64,000 bases of DNA from Acinetobacter sp. P8-3-8 (lineage in GTDB: Bacteria; Pseudomonadota; Gammaproteobacteria; Pseudomonadales; Moraxellaceae). The stretch covers positions 16,934-80,933 of the forward strand of contig NZ_AFIE01000012.1 of the NCBI RefSeq assembly GCF_000214135.1, read 5' to 3'. Below are positions 55,652 to 64,000 of the stretch, piece after piece (within the stretch, counting starts at the first letter, position 1; the number at the start of each line of letters is the position of its first letter). The translations under genes were made by a program, and so were the position numbers. The notes under the pieces are model-generated. The model had not been told where the DNA came from. It searched no databases and saw nothing but the letters and a program-made list of their open reading frames with translations.

Positions 55652-56272
55652 ATGAAACGTTTGATAGATATCGTAATTTCATTGATAGCACTGATCCTTT
55701 TATCCCCTATCTTTATGATCGTCGCTCTAAAAGTACGCAAAAATTTAGGTTCTCCAATTTTTTTCTATCAAAAACGTCCTGGTAAAGATGGTAAGCTTTT
55801 TAAAATGATGAAATTTCGTTCAATGAAAAATGCATATGACGAAAATGGTAATCCATTACCAGATGATCAAAGAATTACGCCTTTTGGGCAAAAATTGCGA
55901 TCTACCAGTTTGGATGAAATGCCACAACTGATCAATGTTCTAAAAGGGGACATGAGTGTGGTAGGTCCTCGGCCTCAACTTCCTGAATTTGTAGAACATT
56001 ACACACCTCATCAAATGCGTAGACATGAAGTCAAGCCAGGCATGACGGGTTTGGCTCAGGTCAGTGGTCGTAATAATTTATCTTGGGAAGAAAAATTCGA
56101 TTTAGATGTAGAATATGTTGAAAAACAATCTACAGTCTTTGATTTTAAAATTATGTTTAAAACTGTAGAAGTTATGCTGAAAAAAGAAGGTATTGATTCA
56201 CCTGATCAAGCTGTTGGTGCAAGTCGCTTTTCAGGATCAGAAACGACAGATACCGAGTCTACAAATCGTTAA
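55652..56272 (+). CDS. itrA: Initiating sugar-phosphate transferase ItrA (PglC-like)
   Basis: Starts each repeat unit by transferring a sugar-1-phosphate to undecaprenyl phosphate at the inner membrane. 206 residues with one N-terminal re-entrant helix, the FYQKRPGKDGKLFKMMKFRS motif, LDEMPQLINVLKGDMSVVGP and KPGMTGLAQVSGRN, all diagnostic for monotopic PGTs. Resemblance is to the ItrA2 type that uses GalNAc-1-P, supported by gne1/galE downstream. The specificity is inferred. Confidence 0.92.
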   Translation: MKRLIDIVISLIALILLSPIFMIVALKVRKNLGSPIFFYQKRPGKDGKLFKMMKFRSMKNAYDENGNPLPDDQRITPFGQKLRSTSLDEMPQLINVLKGDMSVVGPRPQLPEFVEHYTPHQMRRHEVKPGMTGLAQVSGRNNLSWEEKFDLDVEYVEKQSTVFDFKIMFKTVEVMLKKEGIDSPDQAVGASRFSGSETTDTESTNR

Positions 56273-56297
56273 TAATATAGTGTTGTTGAAGTAAATC

Positions 56298-57173
56298 ATG
56301 ATCAAGAAAGCCATTCTCCCTGTTGCTGGTTTAGGTACACGCTTTTTACCTGCAAGTAAATCCATTCCCAAAGAAATGGTCACTGTTGTTGATCGTCCTG
56401 CAATTGAATACGTCATCAAAGAAGCGGTTGCAGCAGGCATTGAAGAAATTATTTTAGTTACACATTCTTCAAAAGCATCGATAGAAAATTATTTTGATCG
56501 TAATTTTGAGCTCGAAACGACTCTTGAAAATAAGAAAAAATTTGATTTACTTAAAGAAATTACTGAGATTTTACCTAAGCATGTCAGTGTGATTAGCGTA
56601 CGTCAACCACAGCCTTTAGGTTTAGGGCATGCTGTTCTATGTGCTAAAGCGGTTGTTAGTGATGAAGACTTTGCTGTACTTTTACCTGATGTATTGGTGA
56701 AAGAGAATCACGCAGAAAATGATTTAGCGCGAATGATTCAGCGTTTTGATACATCTAAAGCAGCGCAAATTATGGTCGAAGCAGTACCTGATCATTTGGT
56801 AGATCAATATGGTATTGTCGATGTTGCTCACTCACCTAAAGAAGGTGAAAGTATTGTGATGCAAGGTATTGTTGAAAAACCAGCTGTAGATAAAGCACCT
56901 TCTAATTTATCCGTTGTTGGTCGTTATGTCCTTCCTGCCAAAATCATGCAATTGTTAGAACAAACGCCTAAAGGTGCAGGTAATGAAATTCAATTGACCG
57001 ACGCAATTGCAGCATTACAAAAATTAGAAAATGTTGAAGCTTACCGTATGAAAGGAAAGACTTTCGACTGCGGTAGTAAAATTGGGTATTTAAAAGCAGT
57101 TTTACATTATGGTGTAGAACACCCTAAATTAGGTGAAGAATTCAAACAACTCATTAAAGAGTTGAATCTATAA
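56298..57173 (+). CDS. galU: UTP-glucose-1-phosphate uridylyltransferase
   Basis: Makes UDP-glucose. 291 residues with AILPVAGLGTRFLPASKSIP, KEMVTVVDRPAIEYVIKEA, GLGHAVLCA and FDCGSKIGYLKA, all canonical for GalU. First of the conserved right-hand module galU-ugd-gpi-gne1 of the Acinetobacter K locus. Base composition returns to the genome norm here. Confidence 0.97.
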   Translation: MIKKAILPVAGLGTRFLPASKSIPKEMVTVVDRPAIEYVIKEAVAAGIEEIILVTHSSKASIENYFDRNFELETTLENKKKFDLLKEITEILPKHVSVISVRQPQPLGLGHAVLCAKAVVSDEDFAVLLPDVLVKENHAENDLARMIQRFDTSKAAQIMVEAVPDHLVDQYGIVDVAHSPKEGESIVMQGIVEKPAVDKAPSNLSVVGRYVLPAKIMQLLEQTPKGAGNEIQLTDAIAALQKLENVEAYRMKGKTFDCGSKIGYLKAVLHYGVEHPKLGEEFKQLIKELNL

Positions 57174-57188
57174 AGTATTGGATTATAT

Positions 57189-58448
57189 ATGAATATTTGT
57201 GTTTTTGGCACAACCCTTCAAGCTGGCGTAATTGCTGGCTTGTTTGCTGAATATGGGCATCAAGTCTATTGGTGTCCTCAAATTGCGACTGAAAATCAAG
57301 CTTCAGTGCATTATCAAGATGAAAATTTAAATCAATTGATTCATAAACAAATTAAAAATCATTCATTGCAACTGGTGAATTTGCAAGAGATCAATTTACA
57401 AAGTGATGTATTTCTTTTTAGCTTTAATCCAACAGAATTTGATCAAGCAATTGTCTTAGCAGAAGAGTTAAAAAGACGACCAATAATTCATCCTAAGCTG
57501 ATGATTAATGGTTCAACGTTTGGTTTGGAAGGGACTGAAAAGCTCAAGCAAATTTTAGTCACTGATCATTGGGCATATTTACCTGATACCATTCAGGAGG
57601 GTAATGCGATCCAAAGCTTTATGGATCTAAAACAGATTATTGTCGGTACTGAGCAAGAAGAAACGCAACAACATATCAAAGAGCTACTTCGTCCATTTTT
57701 TCAATCAAAACAACAATTTTTGTTTATGCCTTTTTTGGATGCTGAATTTACCAAACTGAGTATTTCTGGCATGTTGGCAACACGAATTAGCTATATGAAT
57801 GATATGGCGCAAGTTGCTGAAAAGTTAAATATTGATATTCAAAATGTGAAACAAGGTTTAGCTGCGGATAGTCGTATTGGTGCAACCTATCTTTCACCAG
57901 GTGTAGGTTTTGGTGGTGAGAATTTCTCGCACGATATTTTAACACTTACGGGTACTGTGGCAGGTTCAGGTATTAAAAGCCAATTGCTTGATCAAGTTTG
58001 GAATATTAACGAACAACAAAAAGAAATTTTGTTTAGAAAATTTTGGAATTACTACCAAGGGCAATTAACGGATAAAATCGTTGCGATTTGGGGGGCTTCT
58101 TTTAAAGAAAATACCTCGAGTGTTGATAATTCGCCAATTCATACCATGCTTGCAGCACTTTGGGCTCAAGGGGTTACGGTAAAGTTACATGATCCACAAG
58201 CTTTAGGCAGAATTGCAGAACTTTATGGTGATCGCTCAGATTTAATTTTATGCGATGATCCATACCAAGCAACAGAGCATGCACATGCTTTATGTATATT
58301 GACGGCTTGGAAGCAATATTGGAGCCCAGATTACTCACAACTTTTACAGAAAATGGCCCATCCTTTGATTCTCGATGGTCGTAATATTTTGGATCCTGAT
58401 TTTGTCAAAGCACAAGGTTTTGCTTATCAAGGAGTTGGTCGAGTATGA
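57189..58448 (+). CDS. ugd: UDP-glucose 6-dehydrogenase
   Basis: Oxidises UDP-glucose to UDP-glucuronate. 419 residues with an N-terminal Rossmann domain ([20 protein letters not shown], a divergent GxGxxG), a central segment [16 protein letters not shown] in place of the usual Cys-containing GFGGxCxxKD, and C-terminal [19 protein letters not shown]. The catalytic Cys of classical Ugd appears replaced in that motif (GGENF). Despite this, synteny and length favour the Acinetobacter Ugd assignment. Overlaps gpi by four bases. Confidence 0.85.
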   Translation: MNICVFGTTLQAGVIAGLFAEYGHQVYWCPQIATENQASVHYQDENLNQLIHKQIKNHSLQLVNLQEINLQSDVFLFSFNPTEFDQAIVLAEELKRRPIIHPKLMINGSTFGLEGTEKLKQILVTDHWAYLPDTIQEGNAIQSFMDLKQIIVGTEQEETQQHIKELLRPFFQSKQQFLFMPFLDAEFTKLSISGMLATRISYMNDMAQVAEKLNIDIQNVKQGLAADSRIGATYLSPGVGFGGENFSHDILTLTGTVAGSGIKSQLLDQVWNINEQQKEILFRKFWNYYQGQLTDKIVAIWGASFKENTSSVDNSPIHTMLAALWAQGVTVKLHDPQALGRIAELYGDRSDLILCDDPYQATEHAHALCILTAWKQYWSPDYSQLLQKMAHPLILDGRNILDPDFVKAQGFAYQGVGRV

Positions 58449-60106
58449 TAAATTCTATGTTAAATATTGATCAAAATCAGCAAAATTTAAAACAATTGCA
58501 AAACCAAGCTGTGACACAACAGCAAGTACGCTTAACAGATTTATTTGAGCAAGATCCACAGCGTTTTGAAAAATTCTCAGTGTCTTTTAATCAATTAAGT
58601 TTTGATTATAGTAAGCATCGAATAAATCAAGAAACTCGTGCTGATTTATTTAAATTTGCTGATTCAAAATCGTTAAAAGAATGGATTAAACGATTATTTA
58701 CTGAAGAATCAATTAACTATACTGAAGGCCGAGCGGCGATGCATTGGGCTTTGCGCTTACCTAAACATGACCAAGAATATCCTGAATTAGCTGAGTTAGT
58801 ACATCAACAATTAGATCGTATGTATCAACTTGTTGAAAAAATACATGCAGGACAATGTCGTGGTGCTACAGGTGAAGTCATTCAGGATGTTGTTAATATC
58901 GGTGTAGGTGGTTCTGATCTTGGCCCATTAATGGTGAGTCATGCTTTATCTGATTATAAAGTCAATACTGCCAAGCCGTTAAAAGTTCATTTTGTTTCAA
59001 CGATGGACGGCAGTCAGCTTTCTGATTTACTACACCAACTTCGTCCTGAAACTACTTTATTTATTATTTCTTCAAAGTCATTTGGTACGATTGATACACT
59101 TTCGAATGCTCAAACTGTCCGTCAATGGTTAGAAAAAGCTTTAGGGACTCAAAAAAGTGTTGTTCAACATCATTTTGTGGGTGTTTCGACTAAACCTGAA
59201 AAAATGACTGAGTGGGGAATTGCCAAGGACAATCAGTTCTTACTTTGGGATTGGGTGGGTGGTCGATATTCACTTTGGTCATGCATTGGTCTCCCGATTG
59301 CTTTACAGATTGGCGTCGAAGGATTTAAGCAACTACTCGCAGGTGCTTATGCAATTGATCAACATTTTCAAAAAGCACCATTTGAACAGAATATTCCAGT
59401 ATTAATGGGTTTGCTGGGTGTCTGGAATAATAATTTTCTGAATATTCAGACGCATGCTGTATTGCCCTATGATGGGCGATTAAAATATTTTGCGTCATAT
59501 TTACAACAACTTGAAATGGAGTCGAATGGTAAATCGATCCAACGCAATAATGAGAAAGTGGATCTAAATACTTGCCCAATCGTATGGGGAGAGGTTGGTC
59601 CAAATGCACAACATGCTTTTTATCAGTTACTACATCAAGGAACACATGCAGTCAGTTGTGATTTTATTGCACCTGTACAACGTTATAATGCCAATCAATT
59701 TACTTATGCAGAAAGTGCTGAATCATTGATTGAGCAGCATCATTTGGCATTATCCAATTGTTTGGCACAATCACGATTATTGGCTTTTGGTAACAAAGCA
59801 TTAAATGCGGATGAATTGTCACAATTACCACTGTATAAACAGTATGAGGGGAATCAACCGAGTTCAACTTTGTTGTTACAAGAGTTGAGCCCTTATAGTT
59901 TAGGCATGTTGATAGCACTTTATGAACATAAAGTATTTGTGCAATCTGTGATTTGGAATATTAATCCATTTGATCAATGGGGCGTTGAAAAAGGCAAAGA
60001 AATTGCCAATCAATTGCTTCCGATCCTGAGTGGTAAAGAAAAAGACCTTTCTCAACTTGATGGTTCTACACAAGGCTTGATCAAAATCTTACTTGGAAAA
60101 GAATAG
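58445..60106 (+). CDS. gpi: Glucose-6-phosphate isomerase
   Basis: Interconverts glucose-6-P and fructose-6-P, feeding hexose into sugar-nucleotide synthesis. 553 residues with [48 protein letters not shown] and [15 protein letters not shown]. The ATG at 58445 overlaps the ugd stop; a second ATG at 58457 is possible. It also overlaps the open frame of gne1 upstream extension. Confidence 0.97.
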   Translation: MINSMLNIDQNQQNLKQLQNQAVTQQQVRLTDLFEQDPQRFEKFSVSFNQLSFDYSKHRINQETRADLFKFADSKSLKEWIKRLFTEESINYTEGRAAMHWALRLPKHDQEYPELAELVHQQLDRMYQLVEKIHAGQCRGATGEVIQDVVNIGVGGSDLGPLMVSHALSDYKVNTAKPLKVHFVSTMDGSQLSDLLHQLRPETTLFIISSKSFGTIDTLSNAQTVRQWLEKALGTQKSVVQHHFVGVSTKPEKMTEWGIAKDNQFLLWDWVGGRYSLWSCIGLPIALQIGVEGFKQLLAGAYAIDQHFQKAPFEQNIPVLMGLLGVWNNNFLNIQTHAVLPYDGRLKYFASYLQQLEMESNGKSIQRNNEKVDLNTCPIVWGEVGPNAQHAFYQLLHQGTHAVSCDFIAPVQRYNANQFTYAESAESLIEQHHLALSNCLAQSRLLAFGNKALNADELSQLPLYKQYEGNQPSSTLLLQELSPYSLGMLIALYEHKVFVQSVIWNINPFDQWGVEKGKEIANQLLPILSGKEKDLSQLDGSTQGLIKILLGKE

Positions 60107-60122
60107 AAACACTGGAAAAATT

Positions 60123-61142
60123 ATGGCGAATATTTTAGTGACAGGTGGTGCGGGCTATATTGGTTCGCATACTTGTGTTGAGTTACTCGAAGCTGGACAT
60201 GAAGTAATTGTTTTAGATAATCTTTCAAATAGTTCAGAAGAATCATTAAAACGTGTTCAAGAACTGACTGGAAAGACCCTTAAATTTATTCAAGGTGATA
60301 TTCGCAATCAAAATGATTTGGATCAAGCTTTTTCTTCAAACCAAATTGATGCGGTGATTCATTTTGCTGGATTAAAAGCAGTAGGTGAAAGCCAGCAAAT
60401 ACCACTGACTTATTTTGATAATAACATTGCTGGATCAATACAGTTGGTTCAAGCAATGCAACGTGCCAATGTCTTTAATTTGGTATTTAGTTCTTCAGCG
60501 ACAGTTTATGGAGAACAAAACTCATCTCCATATCAAGAAGATATGACATTGGGTATGCCTAATAATAATTATGGTTATACTAAGTTTATTACCGAACAGC
60601 TTTTAGAAAAGTTATCAATTGCGAATGAGCGGTGGTCAATTGCACTCTTACGTTATTTTAACCCAGTTGGTGCTCACAAAAGCGGTCGTATTGGCGAAGA
60701 TCCATTAGGTATTCCAAATAATCTAATGCCGTATTTAACGCAAGTTGCTGTCGGACAAAGAGAGAAACTTTCTATTTTTGGTCATGATTATCCAACCCAA
60801 GATGGTACGTGCGAAAGAGATTTTATCCACGTTGTGGATTTGGCAAAAGCACATGTTTTAGCTGTTGAAAACAGATTGAAAGATAGAGGGTGTCGTGCAT
60901 GGAATATAGGAACTGGAAATCCTATTTCAGTATTACAAATTAAAGATACCTTTGAGAAAGTGAATGGTATTCAGGTTAATTCTGAATTTGTAAATCGGAG
61001 AGATGGTGATTTAGCGAGTTTCTATGCTGATGCCTCAAGAGCGAATAAAGAGTTGAAGTGGACACCAAAATATAAATTAGAAGATATGTTGGTCGACAGT
61101 TGGAACTGGCAAAAACAGAATCCAACAGGTTATAAGGCGTAG
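60123..61142 (+). CDS. galE: UDP-glucose/UDP-GlcNAc 4-epimerase (GalE/Gne1)
   Basis: Converts UDP-Glc to UDP-Gal and, if of the Gne1 type, UDP-GlcNAc to UDP-GalNAc for ItrA. 339 residues with ILVTGGAGYIGSHTCVELLE, LVFSSSATVYG, YGYTK and ALLRYFNPVGAHKSGRIGED. The ATG at 60123 (MANILVTGG) is preferred to the in-frame ATG at 60093. Synteny with gne1 of Acinetobacter capsule loci supports a dual or GlcNAc-directed role; sequence alone does not settle substrate. Confidence 0.93.
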   Translation: MANILVTGGAGYIGSHTCVELLEAGHEVIVLDNLSNSSEESLKRVQELTGKTLKFIQGDIRNQNDLDQAFSSNQIDAVIHFAGLKAVGESQQIPLTYFDNNIAGSIQLVQAMQRANVFNLVFSSSATVYGEQNSSPYQEDMTLGMPNNNYGYTKFITEQLLEKLSIANERWSIALLRYFNPVGAHKSGRIGEDPLGIPNNLMPYLTQVAVGQREKLSIFGHDYPTQDGTCERDFIHVVDLAKAHVLAVENRLKDRGCRAWNIGTGNPISVLQIKDTFEKVNGIQVNSEFVNRRDGDLASFYADASRANKELKWTPKYKLEDMLVDSWNWQKQNPTGYKA

Positions 61143-61165
61143 TTTTCCACGATATTTTCTTCAAT

Positions 61166-61192
61166 AAAATAGGCGCATAAAGCGCCTATTTT
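61166..61192. terminator. Bidirectional terminator between galE/gne1 and pgm
   Basis: AAAATAGGCGC (61166-61176) pairs with GCGCCTATTTT (61182-61192) around ATAAA. It closes the plus-strand capsule operon and the convergent pgm gene. Confidence 0.85.
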
Positions 61193-61219
61193 AATATTCT
61201 AAGATTTAAAATTGAGAAA

Positions 61220-62590
61220 TTAACCCTGAATCAATCGAGTTAATTCATCCACATAATCTTGCATAGGTTTAGGATTCTTATCCGCACGACTTTCAATATT
61301 CAAACGCAATAATGGCTCGGTATTTGAAGCACGTACATTTAAACGCCAAGCACCGAAATCTAAACTTACTCCATCCGTTTTATCAATAGCAGGATTTTGA
61401 TCCGCAAAATAATCAAAGATTTTTTGAATGGTAGTTTGAGTATCAGTCACTTTAAAGTTGATTTCACCACTACAAGGAAAGCGCTCAATCATGTCTTCAA
61501 CTAAACTTGATAACGATTGTTGAGTTTCAGATAATACAGAAACTGCCAATAACCACGGAATCATGCCACTATCACAATAGGCAAAGTCACGGAAATAATG
61601 ATGAGCACTCATTTCTCCGCCATACACCGCATTATTTTCACGCATGACATCTTTAATAAACGCATGACCAGATTTCGATTGAACAGCGATCCCGTTATAT
61701 TGTTCAACAATATCTAAAGTATTCCAAACTAAGCGGGGGTCATGAACAATCTTTTCTCCCGTTTGTTTGAGTAAAAAGGCTTGCGCAAGTAAGCCAACAA
61801 TATAATAACCTTCAATAAATTGCCCTTTTTCATCAAATAAGAAGCAACGATCGAAGTCACCATCCCAAGCAATTCCCATATCTGCTTGATGCTCTAAAAC
61901 AGCATTACGCGTACTGTCACGATTTTCAATTAAAATCGGGTTAGGGATACCATTTGGGAAGTGACCATCTGCATCATTATGAATTTTTATAAATTCAATA
62001 GGAATATTGAGTTGTTTGAATTTTTCTTCAATTGCATCAACAACATGACCAGCAGCCCCATTTCCTGCATTCATCACCAATTTAAGTGGACGGATTTTAG
62101 TTGGATCAATATAAGTCATTAAATGATCAATAAATTCTGGAAGAATATTATATTTTTCAGTGGTTCCTTTTTGATGAACCTCTGTGAATTGTCCTGATTC
62201 AGCCAATGCCTGAATGTCTTTTAAACCCGTATCCGCACTGATTGGTCGAGCATTTTCACGCACCAATTTCATGCCATTATAATCCATTGGGTTATGACTG
62301 GCTGTGACCTCAATACCGCCTTGAACATCAAGATGGAATGCACCAAAGTAAACCTCTTCAGTTCCAGTCATTCCTAAATCAAGTACATTGACGCCTGCAT
62401 CATTTAGACCACGAATTGTTGCTTGTTTTAAGTCTTCACTGGTTAAGCGTACATCACAACCGATAACAACGGTTTTAGGTTGGTAAATTTGCCCATAAGC
62501 ACGACCAATTTTATATGCAATGTCGTCATTCAGTTCAGTGCCAAGTTTCCCACGAATGTCATAGGCTTTAAAACAGCTAAGTGATGCCAT
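61220..62590 (-). CDS. pgm: Phosphoglucomutase / phosphomannomutase
   Basis: Interconverts hexose 1- and 6-phosphates, feeding GalU and RmlA with glucose-1-P. 456 residues with [12 protein letters not shown], the phosphoserine loop [14 protein letters not shown] (Ser98), the metal loop WDGDFDRCF and the sugar-binding [10 protein letters not shown]. The C-terminal phosphate loop is [11 protein letters not shown]. It is the right boundary gene of the Acinetobacter capsule locus and is read toward it. Confidence 0.96.
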   Translation of the reverse strand: MASLSCFKAYDIRGKLGTELNDDIAYKIGRAYGQIYQPKTVVIGCDVRLTSEDLKQATIRGLNDAGVNVLDLGMTGTEEVYFGAFHLDVQGGIEVTASHNPMDYNGMKLVRENARPISADTGLKDIQALAESGQFTEVHQKGTTEKYNILPEFIDHLMTYIDPTKIRPLKLVMNAGNGAAGHVVDAIEEKFKQLNIPIEFIKIHNDADGHFPNGIPNPILIENRDSTRNAVLEHQADMGIAWDGDFDRCFLFDEKGQFIEGYYIVGLLAQAFLLKQTGEKIVHDPRLVWNTLDIVEQYNGIAVQSKSGHAFIKDVMRENNAVYGGEMSAHHYFRDFAYCDSGMIPWLLAVSVLSETQQSLSSLVEDMIERFPCSGEINFKVTDTQTTIQKIFDYFADQNPAIDKTDGVSLDFGAWRLNVRASNTEPLLRLNIESRADKNPKPMQDYVDELTRLIQG

Positions 62591-62858
62591 AGTTGCTCAT
62601 TTTTTGTGATTTAAAGAGCTGGGATTATACATGATGAATGATTACAGAATTTACATTATTTGTTCAGGTTTCATTTCACTGATGTGGGAAGTACTCATAA
62701 AGATATTTTTGAAATATTAATAAACAAATAATTAAAAAAAATAATCAATAGTCCCCAAAAAAAAGCAACGATAAATGAATAACTTGTCTATAAGAAAATT
62801 AAATTGATTCCCATTTACCCATAAAAACGATAGTTGAATAGTGTTACAACATTTGTTT

Positions 62859-62874
62859 TGTGACACAAGTCACA
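62859..62874. promoter_or_regulatory. CRP/Vfr-like site upstream of the adhesin gene
   Basis: TGTGA-CACAAG-TCACA is an exact match to the CRP half sites with the standard 6-bp centre, about 57 bp before the adhesin start codon. The rest of the 340-bp gap (62591-62930) is A+T-rich with no gene I recognise. Confidence 0.6.
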
Positions 62875-62930
62875 TTATTATATGCAAGATTATCTCTTTA
62901 ATTCATATTTTATAAAAATGAGGCTACATA

Positions 62931-64000
62931 ATGACAAGAATCGTAATCGTTGCTAAAAATGGCGGAGATTTATTACAAGACACTCAAGCAAGTGAAGTTG
63001 TATTGAGTCAGCCATCCGTTGTGCAAATCGGTGTAACGAAAGATGCGGTAGCGTCTATTACAAGAGAAGGCAATAATGTTGTTGTTGTTCTAAAGAACGG
63101 TGAAAAAATTGTCATCGATAACTTTTTCAACGATGCGAATAATGCCGACAATTCATTAGTGTTCCCTGAACAAGATAAAGGCTTCGCTTTAGTCGAGTTT
63201 GACTCTGCAAATGGCGCTGTTAATTACCTTGGTTTGGATAATCTTGAACCATTACTTTATTCAAATGACACGGCTGGGTTGATTGCTTGGTTATTTCCGG
63301 TTGTAACCGCTGGCGGAATTTTATGGTGGGCGCATCGTGATCATGATAGCCATAAAGATCAAAGCTCACCTACTGCGAAGGCAACATTAACCAGTATTAC
63401 GGATGATACAGGTGCAAGTTCTACAGATTTAATTACAAATGATAAAACCCTGATTTTTAATGGAAAGATTACTCAGCCTTTGGCTGCTGACGAAACTGTT
63501 CAGGTTAGTTTGGATGGCGGGAAAACATGGCTAGATGCGGTTGTTGATCGAAATAATGGGTCATGGAGTTATGACAACACGAATAATCCTTTGGCTGATG
63601 GTGTCTATACAGTTCAAATCCGTACGATTGATGAAGCTGGAAATATTGGTCCAATCACAGAACAAAAGATTACTATCGACACTGCTGTACCAATTCAGCC
63701 TGAAGGTGTTGGCGCTACGGACAATGTCGGACCAAATGTAGGCGAAATTCCATCAGGTGGTACGACAGATGACACTACACCGACGATTACAGGTAAAGGT
63801 GAACCGGGTGCGACCGTTGAAGTGATTGATAATGGTCAACCACTAGGTACAACAACAGTGGACTCAGCAGGCAACTGGACATTTACACCAGATACCCCAT
63901 TGACAGATGGGCCGCATGAAATTACGACAACTCAAACCGATCCTGCAGGAAATACGAGTGAGCCTAGCGATGCGCTTGTATTGAATGTAGATACAACGCC
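62931..64000 (+). CDS. BapA-like giant adhesin, N-terminal part (runs off the window)
   Basis: 356 codons are visible without a stop. The N-terminus (MTRIVIVAKNGGDLLQDTQA, LKNGEKIVIDNFF, then a hydrophobic AGLIAWLFPVVTAGGILWW) is the BapA-prefix-like domain of biofilm adhesins. Bacterial Ig-like repeats follow from about residue 150 (TITGKGEPGATVEVIDNGQP, VDSAGNWTFTPDTPLTDGPH). GAGG lies eight bases before the ATG. Such proteins are thousands of residues long and exported by type I secretion. The secretion genes would be beyond the window. Confidence 0.85.
   Translation, partial: MTRIVIVAKNGGDLLQDTQASEVVLSQPSVVQIGVTKDAVASITREGNNVVVVLKNGEKIVIDNFFNDANNADNSLVFPEQDKGFALVEFDSANGAVNYLGLDNLEPLLYSNDTAGLIAWLFPVVTAGGILWWAHRDHDSHKDQSSPTAKATLTSITDDTGASSTDLITNDKTLIFNGKITQPLAADETVQVSLDGGKTWLDAVVDRNNGSWSYDNTNNPLADGVYTVQIRTIDEAGNIGPITEQKITIDTAVPIQPEGVGATDNVGPNVGEIPSGGTTDDTTPTITGKGEPGATVEVIDNGQPLGTTTVDSAGNWTFTPDTPLTDGPHEITTTQTDPAGNTSEPSDALVLNVDTT

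Noticed and set aside
63535-63741. A plus-strand frame inside the adhesin gene
   Set aside because: It is out of frame with the continuous BapA-like frame from 62931, which has an Ig-like repeat pattern.

Overview
The window is chromosomal DNA from a gammaproteobacterium, almost certainly Acinetobacter. The base composition is A+T-rich. The gene order matches Acinetobacter: murJ, fkpA-type isomerases, wzc/wzb/wza, a variable sugar cluster, itrA, galU, ugd, gpi, gne1/galE and pgm form the genus's capsule (K) locus. As I recall, lldP follows pgm in A. baumannii; here a BapA-like adhesin gene does, so a non-baumannii species is more likely. This is inferred from order and protein sequence without any database search.

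Layout. 1-7.5 kb: ileS (start only) and ribF, a TDT-family transporter, a candidate small RNA, a uracil permease and ppc. 7.6-12.7 kb: a TetR regulator divergent from a two-gene RND efflux operon. 12.8-17.1 kb: a small membrane protein, dnaJ behind a sigma-32-like promoter, two tandem 65-residue exported acidic proteins flanking a three-hairpin repeat, dapB and a START-domain protein. 17.1-25.1 kb: an MFS exporter and aldo/keto reductase divergent from a LysR regulator, a lipoprotein, a MocR regulator, the ubiG-mupP-yciK operon and dsbA. 25.2-28.4 kb: a desT-like regulator divergent from a desC-desB-like desaturase pair, with three operator-like palindromes over the promoter. 28.5-30.1 kb: a small accessory islet with an unknown protein, a toxin-antitoxin pair and a PAAR protein. 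30.4-39.8 kb: rph, an LTA-synthase-like sulfatase-fold enzyme, a DUF2135/TPR-like protein, nadC, ampD, murJ and two FKBP isomerases.

40.0-62.6 kb is the capsule locus. wza-wzb-wzc (minus strand) provide export and tyrosine-kinase control. A divergent plus-strand operon makes dTDP-L-rhamnose (rmlBDAC), UDP-ManNAc (wecB/mnaA type), the flippase Wzx, the polymerase Wzy, three glycosyltransferases and the initiating transferase ItrA. galU, ugd, gpi, galE/gne1 and pgm supply common nucleotide sugars. Inside this operon a HAD-family gene and a following multi-helix membrane protein gene are each broken by an apparent one-base excess in an A-run. This is the most puzzling feature of the window. After pgm, a CRP-like palindrome precedes the start of a very large BapA-type Ig-repeat adhesin that runs off the end.

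The window also joins two peptidoglycan-recycling functions (mupP, ampD) with lipid II flipping (murJ). I saw no rRNA, tRNA, CRISPR array, insertion sequence or prophage.
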